From the NCBI RefSeq assembly GCF_000002865.3, contig NW_001865041.1, positions 1,409,850-1,473,849 of the forward strand: 64,000 bases of DNA. Direction: 5' to 3'. The first letter of the stretch is position 1; each line of letters opens with the position of its first letter. The notes under the pieces were generated by a model. The model was given only the letters and a program-made list of their open reading frames with translations, ran no database searches and was not told where the DNA came from. The position numbers were made by a program, and so were the translations under genes. This document shows, piece after piece, positions 1-12,073 of the stretch. This DNA comes from Monosiga brevicollis MX1 (taxonomy: Eukaryota > Opisthokonta > Choanoflagellata > Craspedida > Salpingoecidae).

Positions 1-162
1 AAGACAACGACGATGTAGGTTCTTCAATAGGGCTCCAACTGACCTCGACGTCGCTCAACCCGACGATAGGCTTCCCTGCCAATGTTGCGACAGCTGGCTC
101 GACGTGTTGGACAACAATCGTTGTGTGCACGTAACCTCGTGCCCCGTGCCACCACCCGCACC

Positions 163-847
<685 letters not shown>

Positions 848-1061
848 ACCTGGTCCCTCCACAGTTCTGAAGCTCTGCGTTTTGTACATGAATCGACACC
901 GCTCACGCAGTGGCGTCAAAGGGCCAGCATTCAAATAGAAGCAACATCTCTCCTTTGGTCAACAATTGAGTGGCCGGACGTCCCCCAGCATGTTTTCAAC
1001 AACTGGGCCTCAGCCACAAAAGAGCATTTCATTTATTCGCGCAATTCGAGTAGCACTTGAA

Positions 1062-3609
1062 TTAAACAGGCGGCTCAGCCGCGTCGGCACTTGGGCGTTC
1101 TTCCCTGCTGACTTTCCCACTAGCCACGGAGGAGGCCATGTCGACAGGCCATCGCTCACGGTGCATGCCTGGTCGAGCACGGTCCCCCGTCTGTACGAGC
1201 AAGCGATAGCAAGAGGCATAGTCGACGGACGTGTCGACGGGGGTTGGCGTTGCAGGCCCGCTTTTCGTGCCCAGACACTGCCGACCCGCAAAGGCAGCCA
1301 GGAACTGATTGGTGTGGTCTAGGACCTCGCCACCAGCATGATGCAGGTCGGCGATGCGATGCGGTACGAGTCCGGCAAAGGGGTTGGCCTGCACGGGTAG
1401 GACAAATCGGGCATCCCCCTTGCGCAAGGCGTCATGCTGTGCCGTGATGCATCGACGATATCGGCCCGTCACGAGCGTGGGTACGCCATGGTCCAAAAGA
1501 TGTGTGATGGTGTCTGTCACGTAGTCTTCGCTTCCTTGTTCCCACGGCCCGAAAAGTCGCGAATCAAAGGCAACCGCCAGCTATCAAGAAATAGAAAAGG
1601 GGGGAAACAAAGCAGCCAGCCACACACAAGCCCATTTTTTTGGGGGGTGAGGCATTCGACTTGTAAGAGTCCATAAGATCCGCACCCCAACATGAAGACG
1701 CCCTCAGTACGCACATGCGGGGTTTTGCCGCCAGGATAATCATTGCGCCAGGCCTCTTGAAACTCGGGATAGGTTCCAGGATAGACGGCAAAGGTCAGCT
1801 TGCGACTCAAGTGCAGGCAGGTGTCGCACACCAGCTCTTCTGTCGCGATCATCTGTCGGCGCAGGTAAAAAGTCAATCAGCTGTCATGAGACCTATTCCA
1901 GAGGCTGGAAGCGACCCTAACTTTTTTGACAGGTGAGTCAACCCCATCCAAGAATAGCGAGCGGCCACATACATCAATGTCGCATTTCAAATCACGACCA
2001 ATGACTGTGACAGTGAGGCTCTCTAAAGCGGGGAAAAAATGTAAAATCTCCTCGTGCTTGGTGATGGAGATTAGCTATACATGTCGCGGCGCGGCGTGAC
2101 CCAGCACGTCGGGCGGCAAGGATCAGACGGGCTGTCAAGAGAACATTGCGCGTGCTCCGCTTCGCTCTCAAAGGAAAGCAAGAACAAGAGGGTTGAGCAT
2201 CTGCCAGCAAGGACTCGCACCTCATTGCGGTCAGTGTTGAGGATGTGTATGACTAGAGATTTCATCTGGTTGATGGTTTTGACAGTGCCGTCCTCAACAA
2301 AAGCCATCCTGTGTTGACCACCACAATCAGTTGCCTCGAGAGAATGGCTTGAGCAGTTTGCGGGCAGCTAGCGATTGTCGGTGAGCCATTGGCGCACCTC
2401 TCAAGAGCATAAATGATTGAAGCGGTCCCGCTGAGGGCATCGGTAACCAGAGCCAGCTCTGGACCAGGCAAGGTAGGCGCGGCCCGCAATCCCAGGTAGC
2501 CCTCCCAGGTCAAGGGCAATGGCTGGTACGACTGGCATACCAAGGGCGAGAGCCATATTGGCGGTAGGTCGTGGCGCTAATGCGGGTGCGATTTCAAAAG
2601 GGCCAGCGTTTGAGAACATCCACGTGAGGCCCGCGCATGACCCCACGGGTAGAGCAAGAGCAAGAGCCGGGTCGGGCAGCATGAGTGGCGATATTGGCGA
2701 CGTGGAACGCGAGAGAATGCAACCTGAGCGCCCGCACATGCACGGGGCACGGCTATTCTAACGTACCCGCTTCGCTTGGAGGCAGTGAAGGGCAAAGAGC
2801 CAGCGTGGACAGTCGCGCTGGTGGGCAACAAGATGTTGCTGCTGATGTTCTGCGGAGCAGTAGCTCACCATGCGACAGTGCTTGCAGTCAAAGAGCCGGT
2901 CGCGCTTTGTCTCGTAGCAGACGGCACAGTGCCGAGCAAAAGTAATCATTTCCAGCTCCACGGGGTTGAGCAGGGTCTCCTGCATAATGTCCTGTATCAT
3001 TTGCAGACCGTTGATGATGGCAACGCGAGAGCGACACCACTCGTCAACGTTCTGGGCGCGCTCAGCCTGTGCTACTAAGGCTTTCTCGTCGTAAATGCTG
3101 CACTTGGCTTTGCAGATCTTTTTGTGAAAAGGCCAGTCGGCGCGCTGGTGTGCCACAGAGCAGTAGGAGATGGACTTGCAGTTTGCACACACGCGCAGGC
3201 GCTCAACCTTGTGCTCGGTCTGCAGACAAAACTGACAGGCCGTGGGCACAAATCCGTAACGTCGATTACCCGGACCATAGGCAGGGACAGCGCTTGAGCT
3301 TGAGCTTGAGCCAGCAGAAGCCACCCGCGGGGTAGCTTCCGCCGTTGCTTCTGCCGCTGCCATGCCACTCTTGGCCATCGGGGATGACTGGGCTGGAGGG
3401 GCGCGACTGGCATGGAGGCGAGCCGAAGCGGAGATAGCCGGCGTGTCAGCTCCCTGTGTACCTGGCGCATCTGAAAGGATATGCTGCACATCGTCGTAGA
3501 GCTCGGCCAGGGTAGACTGCATCTGGCTAGCTGCCACGCGATGCTGGCCAGTCGAGTGAGCCCCAGACCGCTGCGGCCGCACTCCTGGAGCCGGTGAGCT
3601 CGTGGCCAT
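1062..3609 (-). CDS. Double MYND-finger protein with MSS51-like C-terminal domain
   Basis: Six exons can be read on the minus strand: 3609-2767, 2531-2398, 2308-2221, 2056-1973, 1852-1661 and 1580-1062, joining in frame to about 619 residues. The N-terminal 110 residues are low-complexity (Ala, Ser, Pro). Two MYND zinc fingers follow: CQFCLQTEHKVERLRVC continuing to NCKSISYCS, and CAVCYETKRDRLFDC continuing to HCRMVSYCS. The C-terminal half resembles the region shared by MSS51/ZMYND17-type proteins: LTWEGYL, MKSLVIHIL, EEILHFFP, a C-x2-C pair (LVCDTCLHLS), then GVPTLVTGRY and a final NPFAGL block. In yeast MSS51 acts in mitochondrial COX1 expression; in animals it is linked to metabolism. Whether this protein is mitochondrial cannot be seen. 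The splice sites of exons 2 and 5 are the least certain. Confidence 0.8.
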
Positions 3610-4142
3610 GCTCCCCGCCCGACCCCAAAAGATTGTGCCTTGCGATAGCTGCTACTTCTGGGCGATGCGTGTTGCGGTCGCGACCACCAGTACGGAGCAC
3701 ACAATGGAAATCGCCGTACGAGAGAGAGGAGAGAAGAAAAAAAAAAAAAAAAAAAAAGGATGACAACGACCGAGCCTTTGACTTGATGTTGGTTCGGGGA
3801 GGCCCGGTCGGGCATGGACTGTCAACCCACAGGAACATGGACAGGGTGGAAGTGGGGTCGACAGGAGGGGGCGGGAAGGGCGCAGATTGATCAAAGGGGA
3901 GCGAGACATGAATTTTGATGGACCGCGAAGCAGACAGCAAGAGAAGACGGCATGGCATGTATGAAATTATGACAAGGTGACAACTTTTATGGGGCGGGCG
4001 TGGACATTTGAGAATTCCACAAGCCCCCTCGTGCTCGTGCACGGGAGATGCAAGACAGATGGCAGCGCAAGCTCATGGTGGCGCTCACCAGTGGTAACAA
4101 GAATGAAGTCCATGCGAAAAAAAGAAAGAAAATGCGCCCTCA
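3610..4142. other. Intergenic spacer with poly-A tract
   Basis: This spacer separates the 3' end of the PDZ gene from the start codon of the MYND gene (both on the minus strand). It contains an uninterrupted A tract at about 3737-3757 after a GA-rich run. On the coding strand this is a poly-T tract about 130 bases upstream of the MYND start, a plausible promoter element. I see no gene here. Confidence 0.6.
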
Positions 4143-6904
4143 TTAGACTGAAGCCGTGGACGCCCGGCTGCTCGCCCGAGTGCAAATCAGAATCCTGGCT
4201 TCCTCCTGCTGGTAATCCAGGAAGACACGCCAGCCAAGGGAGCACAGCTCCTCCACCAGAATGTCCAGTTCGTTTTGAAGAAAAGCCAGCACGGATTGGT
4301 ATGGGCCTTCGCGGCCAGCCCCATGTAAGGGGGCACGTAGTTCCTTGATGCGGGACAAATCAAAGATCTCAATCGTCGGCCAGTGTGATCGATGAGTCAC
4401 ACTGATTTCCTGCCTATGGGTTGAGAAACAACCGGGATCCGCAGATATGGACAATTGGAGGCAGGGGAGAGAGAGAGAGAGGAAGAGAGGGTAAGCGCGA
4501 GCAAGGTGTCATCGACGCGCGCGCTTTGGGTGGCTCGGTGAATCGTACCCGGGCTCAATCAGCGGATACAGCTTGTCGACGAGGTCCTGCATAATGTGCG
4601 TGACGGCGCTGGCAACCGCTCCCGGGACATCCACCAACAGGACGTCATCGGCTTGCAAGCGCATGCCAAACCATTCCCCCGTCCTGTTCCAAGCATGGCA
4701 TCAACGACATTCGCCGCGAAGATCCAGCAGGCAGACCACGTGAGTCAGAGCTTTTATGAGGACCAGCGTCAACATGCCAAAGTCAAATGCAGTCAAGAGA
4801 CGTACCGGGCGGCGGCAGGGCGGGGCTGCTTAAGGATGGAGACGGGTGGGACAAATCCAGCATCCAAAGGAGTCGGGTTTCGGGCAAATGCGCTCTGGAT
4901 GTTCATGGGCACGATGGGGCTCAGTCCCTCAAGGGCCAGACATTGGACAAAGCGCACAAAGGCCAAGAGAAAGAGGGGATGCTGAAAGTCGCGTGTAAGG
5001 TAGAACTCGTGGACACGGCGCATGGCGTGATAGCGGCTGGCACAAGTGCGCAAAACGTTGACCTGTTTGAGCAAGTGCTGCAAGCGAGCCGAGAGTGTGT
5101 CGGGGAGCTGAGCGCCGCGCATGCGAAAGATGGCAGCACCAGCGCCAGTGGTGGCGACACTGAAGACAGCTTCGCGCACAGGGCGGCGTGACTCGGGTAG
5201 AGGCGGAGTGCCGCTATTGGACAAACTCTCACGGCGAGTAGTCTCCGAGTTCGAGGGAGCGGGATGGGACCTCGTGTCTGGATTCAAGAGAGCCGCATGC
5301 GAGGCAGTTGAGGGCGTCGAGGGCGGCGAGCCCGATGTAGGGGTGGCAACGACCGGCAGCAAGGTTGGCGAGGAGACGGATTCCAACAGGACGGCTGAGG
5401 CGCGCCGTGAAATGGCGCGCGGACCGTTGGGAGGGAGGGCAGTTGAGCTAGCTGGTCGAACGGTCAAATGTAGGACGTGTTCCGAGTGCTTGAGCATGCG
5501 AACAACCACATCGTGGGAGAGCTGTTCGACGTTCTCGCCGTTGAGGGTCACCAAGACATCGCCGTTATGGGGCTGGTGAGAGCCACAGATGAGCTGCAGG
5601 TCCACGTCAGGATCAATCTGCAGACAATGCTGCGTCTCTTCGCCACTACCATATGTTTTGACGCCGAGGCCAAATCGCTTGTGGTTGCGCCGCAAACAAA
5701 TGTGGTGAAGGCTGACCTCCAGGCTAGCAGTACTGGTACGCCGCGAGCCACTGACAAACGCCGAGCGGGCGCGGCCCGTTTCCGCGATAGCGCCAAGGCC
5801 AGCTTTGCTACTACAACGGCGGCTGAGGCGCGCTGAGGATGGAGGTGAGACGCTGGTGCCGTCACGATGTGCCATGATAGCGCCTGGGCCCAGCGGCGCG
5901 GCTGCCGACTGTGGACGCGGAAGAGCGTTGTGCGAGTCGTAAATAGCGTCTCGGTTAGCCATGGTCGGGGGTGATGGAAGTGGGGCGCTGTCGACGGATG
6001 GTTTACAAGCAGCCGGGAGGCTAGGGCTGGCGGTGCAGTGGTGCGCGTCTAGGCCGCAGCGGCGACTGGCACGCGGCTGCAGAGGGGCAGTGGCAGGGGC
6101 GGCCGGCTCTCGACCGGGAATGGGCGAGACGGCTGCAGGCTGCAAGGTCACCGTGGGCCGCGGTAGTTGGTTGGCCACTGAGACCCCGTGGTTATGGTGG
6201 GTCTTGTCGTGACTCTGGCACCAGTCTTCAACTTGTGGCGGGCTAGAACGGTTGTGCGCACCGGGAGAGTGACTCGCCGATGCCCGTACCTTTCGGCGGC
6301 GACGACCCGCAGCTGAACGTGAGGGTGGAAGGCAGGAAGAGACACTCGTGCTTGAGGATGCACAGCGGTCAGCAGCTGGATGCGAGGTGGAGGTGGCGCC
6401 GCGCTCAAGGTCAGAATCCGAGTCGGAGTCGCGGTCGGACCGGTAACGGTGAATGCGAACGGTGGTGGGATTGACTGGATGAGATGATGGATGCATGCGA
6501 ATGACGGAAGCGGGCGCGAGGATGGGCGGTGAAGCTGATGAGCGAGACGAGGGACGATGACTAAAGGCATCGTGGTGGTGGTGGTGGTGGTGACGGTCAA
6601 GGCGACGATGCAGCCAACTCGCACGGTGTGGGGTGGCTGCGGCATTGTGGGAAGCGGGTGGGGCTTTGACAAACGTCGTGGCAGATGCTACAGCAGTTGC
6701 AGGCCAGCCTTGAGTGTGCGAGGCCGAGGGCTCGGTCACAAAAGGAGGTCTGCTATCCAAGGCAGGGTCAACGGAATCACCAGCGGCTGTAACGGCGCGC
6801 CTCGCCCGGGGCCGAACCCCCGGAAAGGGCGGTGCTGCCATGCGACGCGGTTGGAAACAGCATGCATACACGAATGCGTCGCAATAGCTTTGCCTGGTAT
6901 GCAC
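4143..6904 (-). CDS. PDZ-domain protein with long disordered N-terminus
   Basis: Three exons (6904-4806, 4683-4549, 4413-4143) join in frame to about 834 residues. The first 400 residues are disordered, rich in Ser, Pro, Arg and His, with a run of seven histidines near residue 105 (a GTG repeat near 6570-6590 on the plus strand). A PDZ domain follows at about residues 400-485: the carboxylate-binding loop reads FGLGV, then HNGDVLVTLNGENVEQLS and a closing HVLHLTVRP strand. A second linker leads to a conserved-looking helical region (LSARLQHLLKQVNVL, LFLLAFVRFVQCLALEGLS) and a C-terminal stretch with GEWFGMRLQADDVLLVDVPG that I do not recognise. PDZ proteins scaffold membrane or polarity complexes; no partner can be inferred. 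The true start could be the internal Met at 6841 (MAAPPFPGV), since the leading 21 residues look poorly coding. Confidence 0.75.
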
Positions 6905-8989
6905 TTTGAAAGCATGCAGCGTGCGGAAGCTATGCGTGGACTAGAGGTGGGGGAGAGAATGAGGCAGAATATGCGCAGGAGAAAGAATGGACATGAGTGT
7001 GCTTGAGCGTGACTGTGGCACGTCGCAAATGACCCAAATGCCAGCGGGCGGTTACAAGTCGCTCATGAGATGCAAGGGAACAAAAGGGACCAGGGGAGGA
7101 GCGGGGGTGGGGGGGGGCACGGGGGAAATTATGAGATGTCAGGGACTTTTTGGAACGCAATTTTGCAATCATTGAGGATACTGTTGCTGCTGCTGCTGCG
7201 CTCTCTCTCTCTCTCTTGACCTCTCTCTCTCTCTTGACCTCTCTCTCTCTTGACCTCTCTCTCTCTTGACCTCTTTCTTCCAGGTGAGATCTGGTTGGGG
7301 CTGACGAAGAGCCTTCACCTTCCTCAACCTTGGGGGGTGCCTTGCTTTCGTTCCTTGGGCAGTGTGTAATCGTGGGTACGCGGTCGGGCAGTTGAACCGC
7401 CCTATTCAACATGCATGCAACCAATTTGTAATGTCAAACGTCTTGCCAGTTCTTAGGGTAAAGCGTGCGACCTCCTCGTGCCAGTTGCTCGCTGGTTGGA
7501 AAACAAAAAAGGGGTGTTCGCTTTCAAAGCCCCGAAAGCGTTGGAATGCCTGTGACATTGATGCGGGCATTGGGTTGCCCCGTGATTCGGCTCTGAAAAG
7601 GCAATTCAAAACTTTGAGGCAGGCACAAGACATACCGGCCTGTGTCAACGTGTACATCAACATGCAGCAGACAAGGGGGAACAAGCCACCGCAGCGACAC
7701 TGAAAGAAGGACAAAGGCAGGACGTCACTTCCAAAGAGCCTGTGTGTCGGCTCGTGCTGGCTCGATAACCCCACAAACGTCGTTAAGCGGGCCATGTCAT
7801 AGCAAACAGGTTCAAAACATCCCACCCTCACTGACCAGCCAATGGTGCCGCATCATCTCTTCGAACCTGACCCCCAGTTGACCGCTGTCAAAAGTTGGGA
7901 TCCAAGAAGGCATACCAAGCAGCTTCAGAAAGTCCAACGTTCTCACACACACTTGAGCAGCCAAACCCGCACTGCCACCATCATCTCTGCGGACAACTTT
8001 GACGACCGCTCGCCTGAAAGTTGCATGCATGCATGTAATGCGCTGTGCGGGTGGATGTGAAGAGGACGTTCTTCCCAATCGTCCGCCTCTGCCAAGTGCA
8101 TGCATTCCATTGACCTGTCCCATTGTTTTCCGTTGGTGTGTGTGGCGCACGGGTGGGGGATTGACAAAACACCACAGGTACGTTTTGATCGCAGGCACGA
8201 GGATCAGCCCCCACCCCCCTTTGCTGGAAGGGCACCACACACCGGACCAAACTGTACATGTATTACACCACAGCCATCCGTTCTCGTTGACGTTGAGCAA
8301 GAATCGCAGCCACCGCCAGCCTTTTCTTCTGCTTCCTCTTCCTCTCCCTCTTCCTCTTCTTCTTCTCCCGTGTTGGGTCCTGACTAAACACCATCTCCTA
8401 GGACCGATTGCTTCCACAACAAGCACTCGCAGCCCTGCTGCTGCTCTGCCAAAACTGACCAGACCTTACCAATCCAATTCTCGACTTGCTTTTTCCACGA
8501 GTCGAGCTGGCTACTCGGGCCAGCTTGAGCTGCCAACGGACCTGAGCCTCGTCCGCCTAACGTCCTTTCGGTCAGTCCCTGTGCCCGCAGGAATGCGCAT
8601 ACTTTGACCATTGTTATAAATTCTCCAAAGGCCACACACACGGCCCACATGCTCAGAACTGCCTGTGTCTACCACACCTATCGTGTTACGCTCACCACTG
8701 GGCCCCCTCCCCCCTGCCATTGCCTGCCGCCCAACATCTCGTCTCAACTACTCTACTCTCTCAATTTTCTGGGTGACCCTCTCGAGCAGCACCCGTCGGC
8801 CAGCTTGCTCTTCCCTCCACACACCACTTGCCTCACTACACCCACAGCTCGACCGCGGCCTTCCTCCTCCTTTTGATTTGGCAGTGCCAACCTGAAGCAA
8901 CCCCTCCCACATCCCCATTAGCTCTTTCCATTTTTTTTCGCCTGTGACTGCCCATATTCTCCAGAGCAAAAAGCATCCGGCCCATCATC
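6905..8989. other. Long divergent spacer, no supported gene
   Basis: About 2.1 kb lie between the divergent PDZ (-) and VWA (+) genes. Short open frames exist on both strands, but none has a recognisable domain or good splice partners. The stretch holds the CT/TTGACC minisatellite at 7199-7272 and a pyrimidine-rich patch near 8330-8366. It presumably contains the promoters and 5' untranslated regions of both genes. Confidence 0.5.
7199..7272 (+). repeat. (CT)n-TTGACC minisatellite
   Basis: Four arrays of CT dinucleotides, each closed by TTGACC, follow one another, giving a mixed micro/minisatellite of about 74 bases. It lies about 300 bases upstream of the PDZ start codon, in the spacer shared with the VWA gene. 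The purine strand (GGTCAAGAGAGAG) could bind a GAGA-type factor or form a triplex; that is inference. Confidence 0.85.
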
Positions 8990-11900
8990 ATGATTCGCGC
9001 CGTGCTGTTGGCCACCTTGGCCGCGGCCACGGTTGCCACCGACACCTTCCCCTTTGCCTTTGGTGGCTTTTCCGACCTCTCCACCTGCAGCTGCATGCCC
9101 AACCGACCCCCGACCGTCATGCGCACCCCTCCTCCTCGTGAGGACATTTGCGCCATGATTGACTGCCCTCGCGCCCCTGGACAGTGCTTCCAAGGTGAGT
9201 CTGGAGGCATGAAATGTCCCCCTCGCCCCTCCCTCGTCAACTTCCTCCCCCACCTTCGATGGGGGTGGGGGGCGCACGGCGTTTGTCGCACACTTACCCA
9301 GTCTTTTTCTGCTCATGAACAGATTCGGAATGCGTTGACGGCGTCTGCTTGGCGCCCCGTCCTCTGGCCTTTGGCACTCCCTGCGATGATCATAACGACA
9401 ACACGGTACGTGCACATGCGCCCTTGGCTTGATCTCACTTCCATGCGGAAGAACAGTGCATCCCGGAACCTCAGAGTCCGCCTCTCGCCATGGTGTGTGA
9501 TAGATGGAGGATGTGTGCTCGGGTAACGGCGAATGTATTGGCAAGCGCTTTACCTGCCCACCTGACATGGAGCTGACGCTGCCCGTCAACTCGGTCTCTG
9601 TCCAAGCTCACTGGAGCGCCCCGTCAGCCAGCTTTGCCACCGGCAGCGGCTGGACCTACGATTCCAACTACGCCCCCGGCGCGTTCTTTGGTGCCGGTAT
9701 GACCGAGATTGTGTACGAGGCATACGGCTACGACCCTCCCGACCGGTGCTCCAACCCGCGATCTCTTTGCGCCAGCCACCCTCGATGCCTTTGAGAGCTT
9801 CTTCAACCCCGACGTGGCCATCACCTGCCAGGGTGGCCTCGCTGTCTGCACTTCCCCGCGCAGCTTCCTTCCCCCGCGCTTGCCCCGCCCTCCCATGATG
9901 CCGCCCAAGTTCTTCAGCGGTCCTTCCGGCCAGATCCCCACAACCACCCCCGTGCCCACCACCACCACCACCACCACCACCACGCGTGTCCCCACCACCA
10001 CCACCACCACCACCACCCGCCCCCTCACTACCACAAGCTCCACAACCACTCGCCCTGGCACGACCGTGGCGCCCACTGGCGGTTTCTGCAACTTCCGTCA
10101 GGTTGACGTGCTCTTCGTCCTCGACGCCTCGGGCTCGGTCGGTCAGGCCAACTTCAACCTGGCCCAGCAGTTTGTGATTAGCGCCGTCTCTCAGCTCGAT
10201 GTGGGATTGGCTGCCATTCGCGTTGCCGGTATGATGTTCCACGCCGAGGCCCTCCCACAGTTTGACTTTGACGACTACACCTCTGCTGCCCAGGTCCAGA
10301 ATGCCGTTGCCAACTTCAACTATCCCGTCAACGAGAACTGGGGTACCGCCACGGGCAATGCCCTCGACTCCATCCGCACCAACCTCTTGCAAGCCAGTGC
10401 CGGCTACCGTGGCGGTGAGGTGGTGGTTTACTTTATCACTGATGGCGTGTCCCAAGAATCGCCCTCGGTGGTTGAGTCGGCTGCCCAGGCCCTTCGCGCC
10501 ACTGGCGCCCAGGTCATGGCCATTGGTATCACGGATCAGATTGATGAGACTCAGCTTGAGGTCATTGCTGGCTCAGCCGACAACGTCATCACTGTTGCCG
10601 ACTTTGCTAACCTCAATGAGGCCGTCCGCGACGATCTTGTCTCGCGCGTTTGCATCGACACCCCCTCTACCACTGCCTCTCCCACCACCGGTGGCGGTTC
10701 CGGCCAGCCCGGTACCTGTGCTGCTCGCACCGTCTCTGGCACCACCCAGCCTTGCTGGTGCGAGGACGCCGAGACCAACTGCCACACGTGCGCCTGGGAC
10801 GGTTTTGCCGTTGTTGCCGGCTCGTGCGAGAAGTGCAAGAACCAGCATTACCTGCTCGATGGTAGCTGCTACGAGCGCTGCCCTGCGGGCTATCGTGAGC
10901 GTGGCCGAGCCCGATGACGTGTGCGAAAACTTTTACACGCGCAACACCAACGAGCGCTGCTCGTGCCCCGGAGACTGCCACACTTGTGACTGGAACGACG
11001 GAGCGCCTGGAGCCTGCCACTTCTGCAAGAACGCTGCCTACCTCATGCCCAACGGCGTCTGTGGCGACTCATGCCCCACGGGCAGTATTCCCAAGGGCAG
11101 TGGCAACTTCCGCCGCTACTGCGAGGTTCCCACCGTTACCGAGGAGCGCTGCCTCAACTTTGTCACGGACGTGACAGGCACCAGCTGCCGCTGCCCTGGT
11201 GACTGCCACACGTGTGCCTGGATCAACGGCCAACCCGGCGAGTGCGAGTTCTGCAAGAACGCTGCCTATCTTCAGCCCGATGGCACCTGCGATAGCGGTT
11301 GCCCCCGCGGCACTACCCCCATGGGTTCGGGCAACTTCCGCCGCTATTGCGCCGAGCCCGTGGCCGACGAGGTTTGCCAGAACACCATCACCAATGTCAC
11401 CGGCTCCCCGTGCTCTTGCTCGGGCGATTGCCACACGTGCGACTGGACCAATGGCGCCGCGGACACTTGCCACTTTTGCAAGAACGCCGCCTATCTGCAA
11501 CCCGATGGCACCTGTGCTGACTCGTGCCCTGCTGGCACCATCCCACAAGGCTCTGGCAATTTCCGCCGCTACTGCGAGGTGCCTCCCACCACTCCCGCCA
11601 GCTTCGACGGCGTTGAGGTTTGCGACGACAGTGTTGCCTCGGTTACGGGACTGCCTTGCACTTGCAGCAGCAACTGCCACACCTGCTCTTTGGTCAACGG
11701 CGTGGCTGGTGAGTGCACCAAGTGCCGTAACCAGCAATACCTGCTTGATGGCGAGTGCTTGGCATCGTGCCCCTCGGGCTACACGGGCGTGGGTACCGGC
11801 AACTACAAGCGCGTCTGCGTAGCCAACCGCCGCCGTTCCATCCTGGGCCTCGAGTCTTTCACGGGTGCAGCTTCAGCGGTGGCTGGTGAAACCGGCTCGC

Positions 11901-12073
11901 CCCTCCTTATTGCCGCCACTGTTCTCGGTGTCTTTGCGGTGGTGGTCGGTGCCATTGTGTCTGCTCGCAAGTCGCTCAAGTCGCGGCGGGACAGCCTCCT
12001 TCCTCTTGCTGAGGTTGAGGACGATGCAGCACGGTCTACCAGCCCGCTGGCCAGTGTTGATGCAACACATTAA
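8990..12073 (+). CDS. Type I membrane VWA protein with five Cys-rich repeats (frame disrupted)
   Basis: Exons 8990-9194, 9323-9405 and 9504-12073. A signal peptide (MIRAVLLATLAAATVAT) leads into short Cys-rich segments (ECVDGVCLAP, CSGNGECIG). A Thr-rich linker follows (ACC repeats, about 9950-10070), then a VWA domain at about 10096-10650 with a complete metal site: DASGS, the Thr of WGTATG, and the Asp of ITDG. Five units of about 60-75 residues with the pattern CHTCxW...CxxCKNAxYL...C..CP follow (10730-11830); several end in GSGNFRRYC. A transmembrane helix (about 11898-11966, LLIAATVLGVFAVVVGAIVSA) and a 35-residue tail close the protein. It would be an adhesion or receptor-like surface protein. 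The reading frame shifts twice: between about 9740 and 9785, and at about 10890-10905, where unit 1 loses its GTGNYKRVC-like end. Domains are intact on both sides, so sequence error, an allelic lesion or recent inactivation are all possible. Confidence 0.8.
9945..10020 (+). repeat. ACC trinucleotide repeats coding Thr runs
   Basis: Two blocks of ACC repeats separated by CGTGTCCCC encode two runs of eight to nine threonines in the stalk between the N-terminal Cys-rich segment and the VWA domain. Such a linker is expected to be heavily O-glycosylated (family knowledge). The antisense strand gives a spurious Val/Gly-rich open frame. Confidence 0.85.

Noticed and set aside
966-1322. 118-codon plus-strand frame after HINT1
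   Set aside because: Antisense to the last exon of the MYND/MSS51-like gene, which is supported by conserved motifs and splicing.
7999-8607. 202-codon plus-strand frame upstream of the VWA gene
   Set aside because: Composition follows CT-rich simple sequence (runs of Leu/Pro); no recognisable domain; most likely part of the promoter or leader.
9586-10455. Long minus-strand frames rich in Gly and Val
   Set aside because: They are antisense shadows of the ACC (Thr) repeats and the VWA coding sequence.
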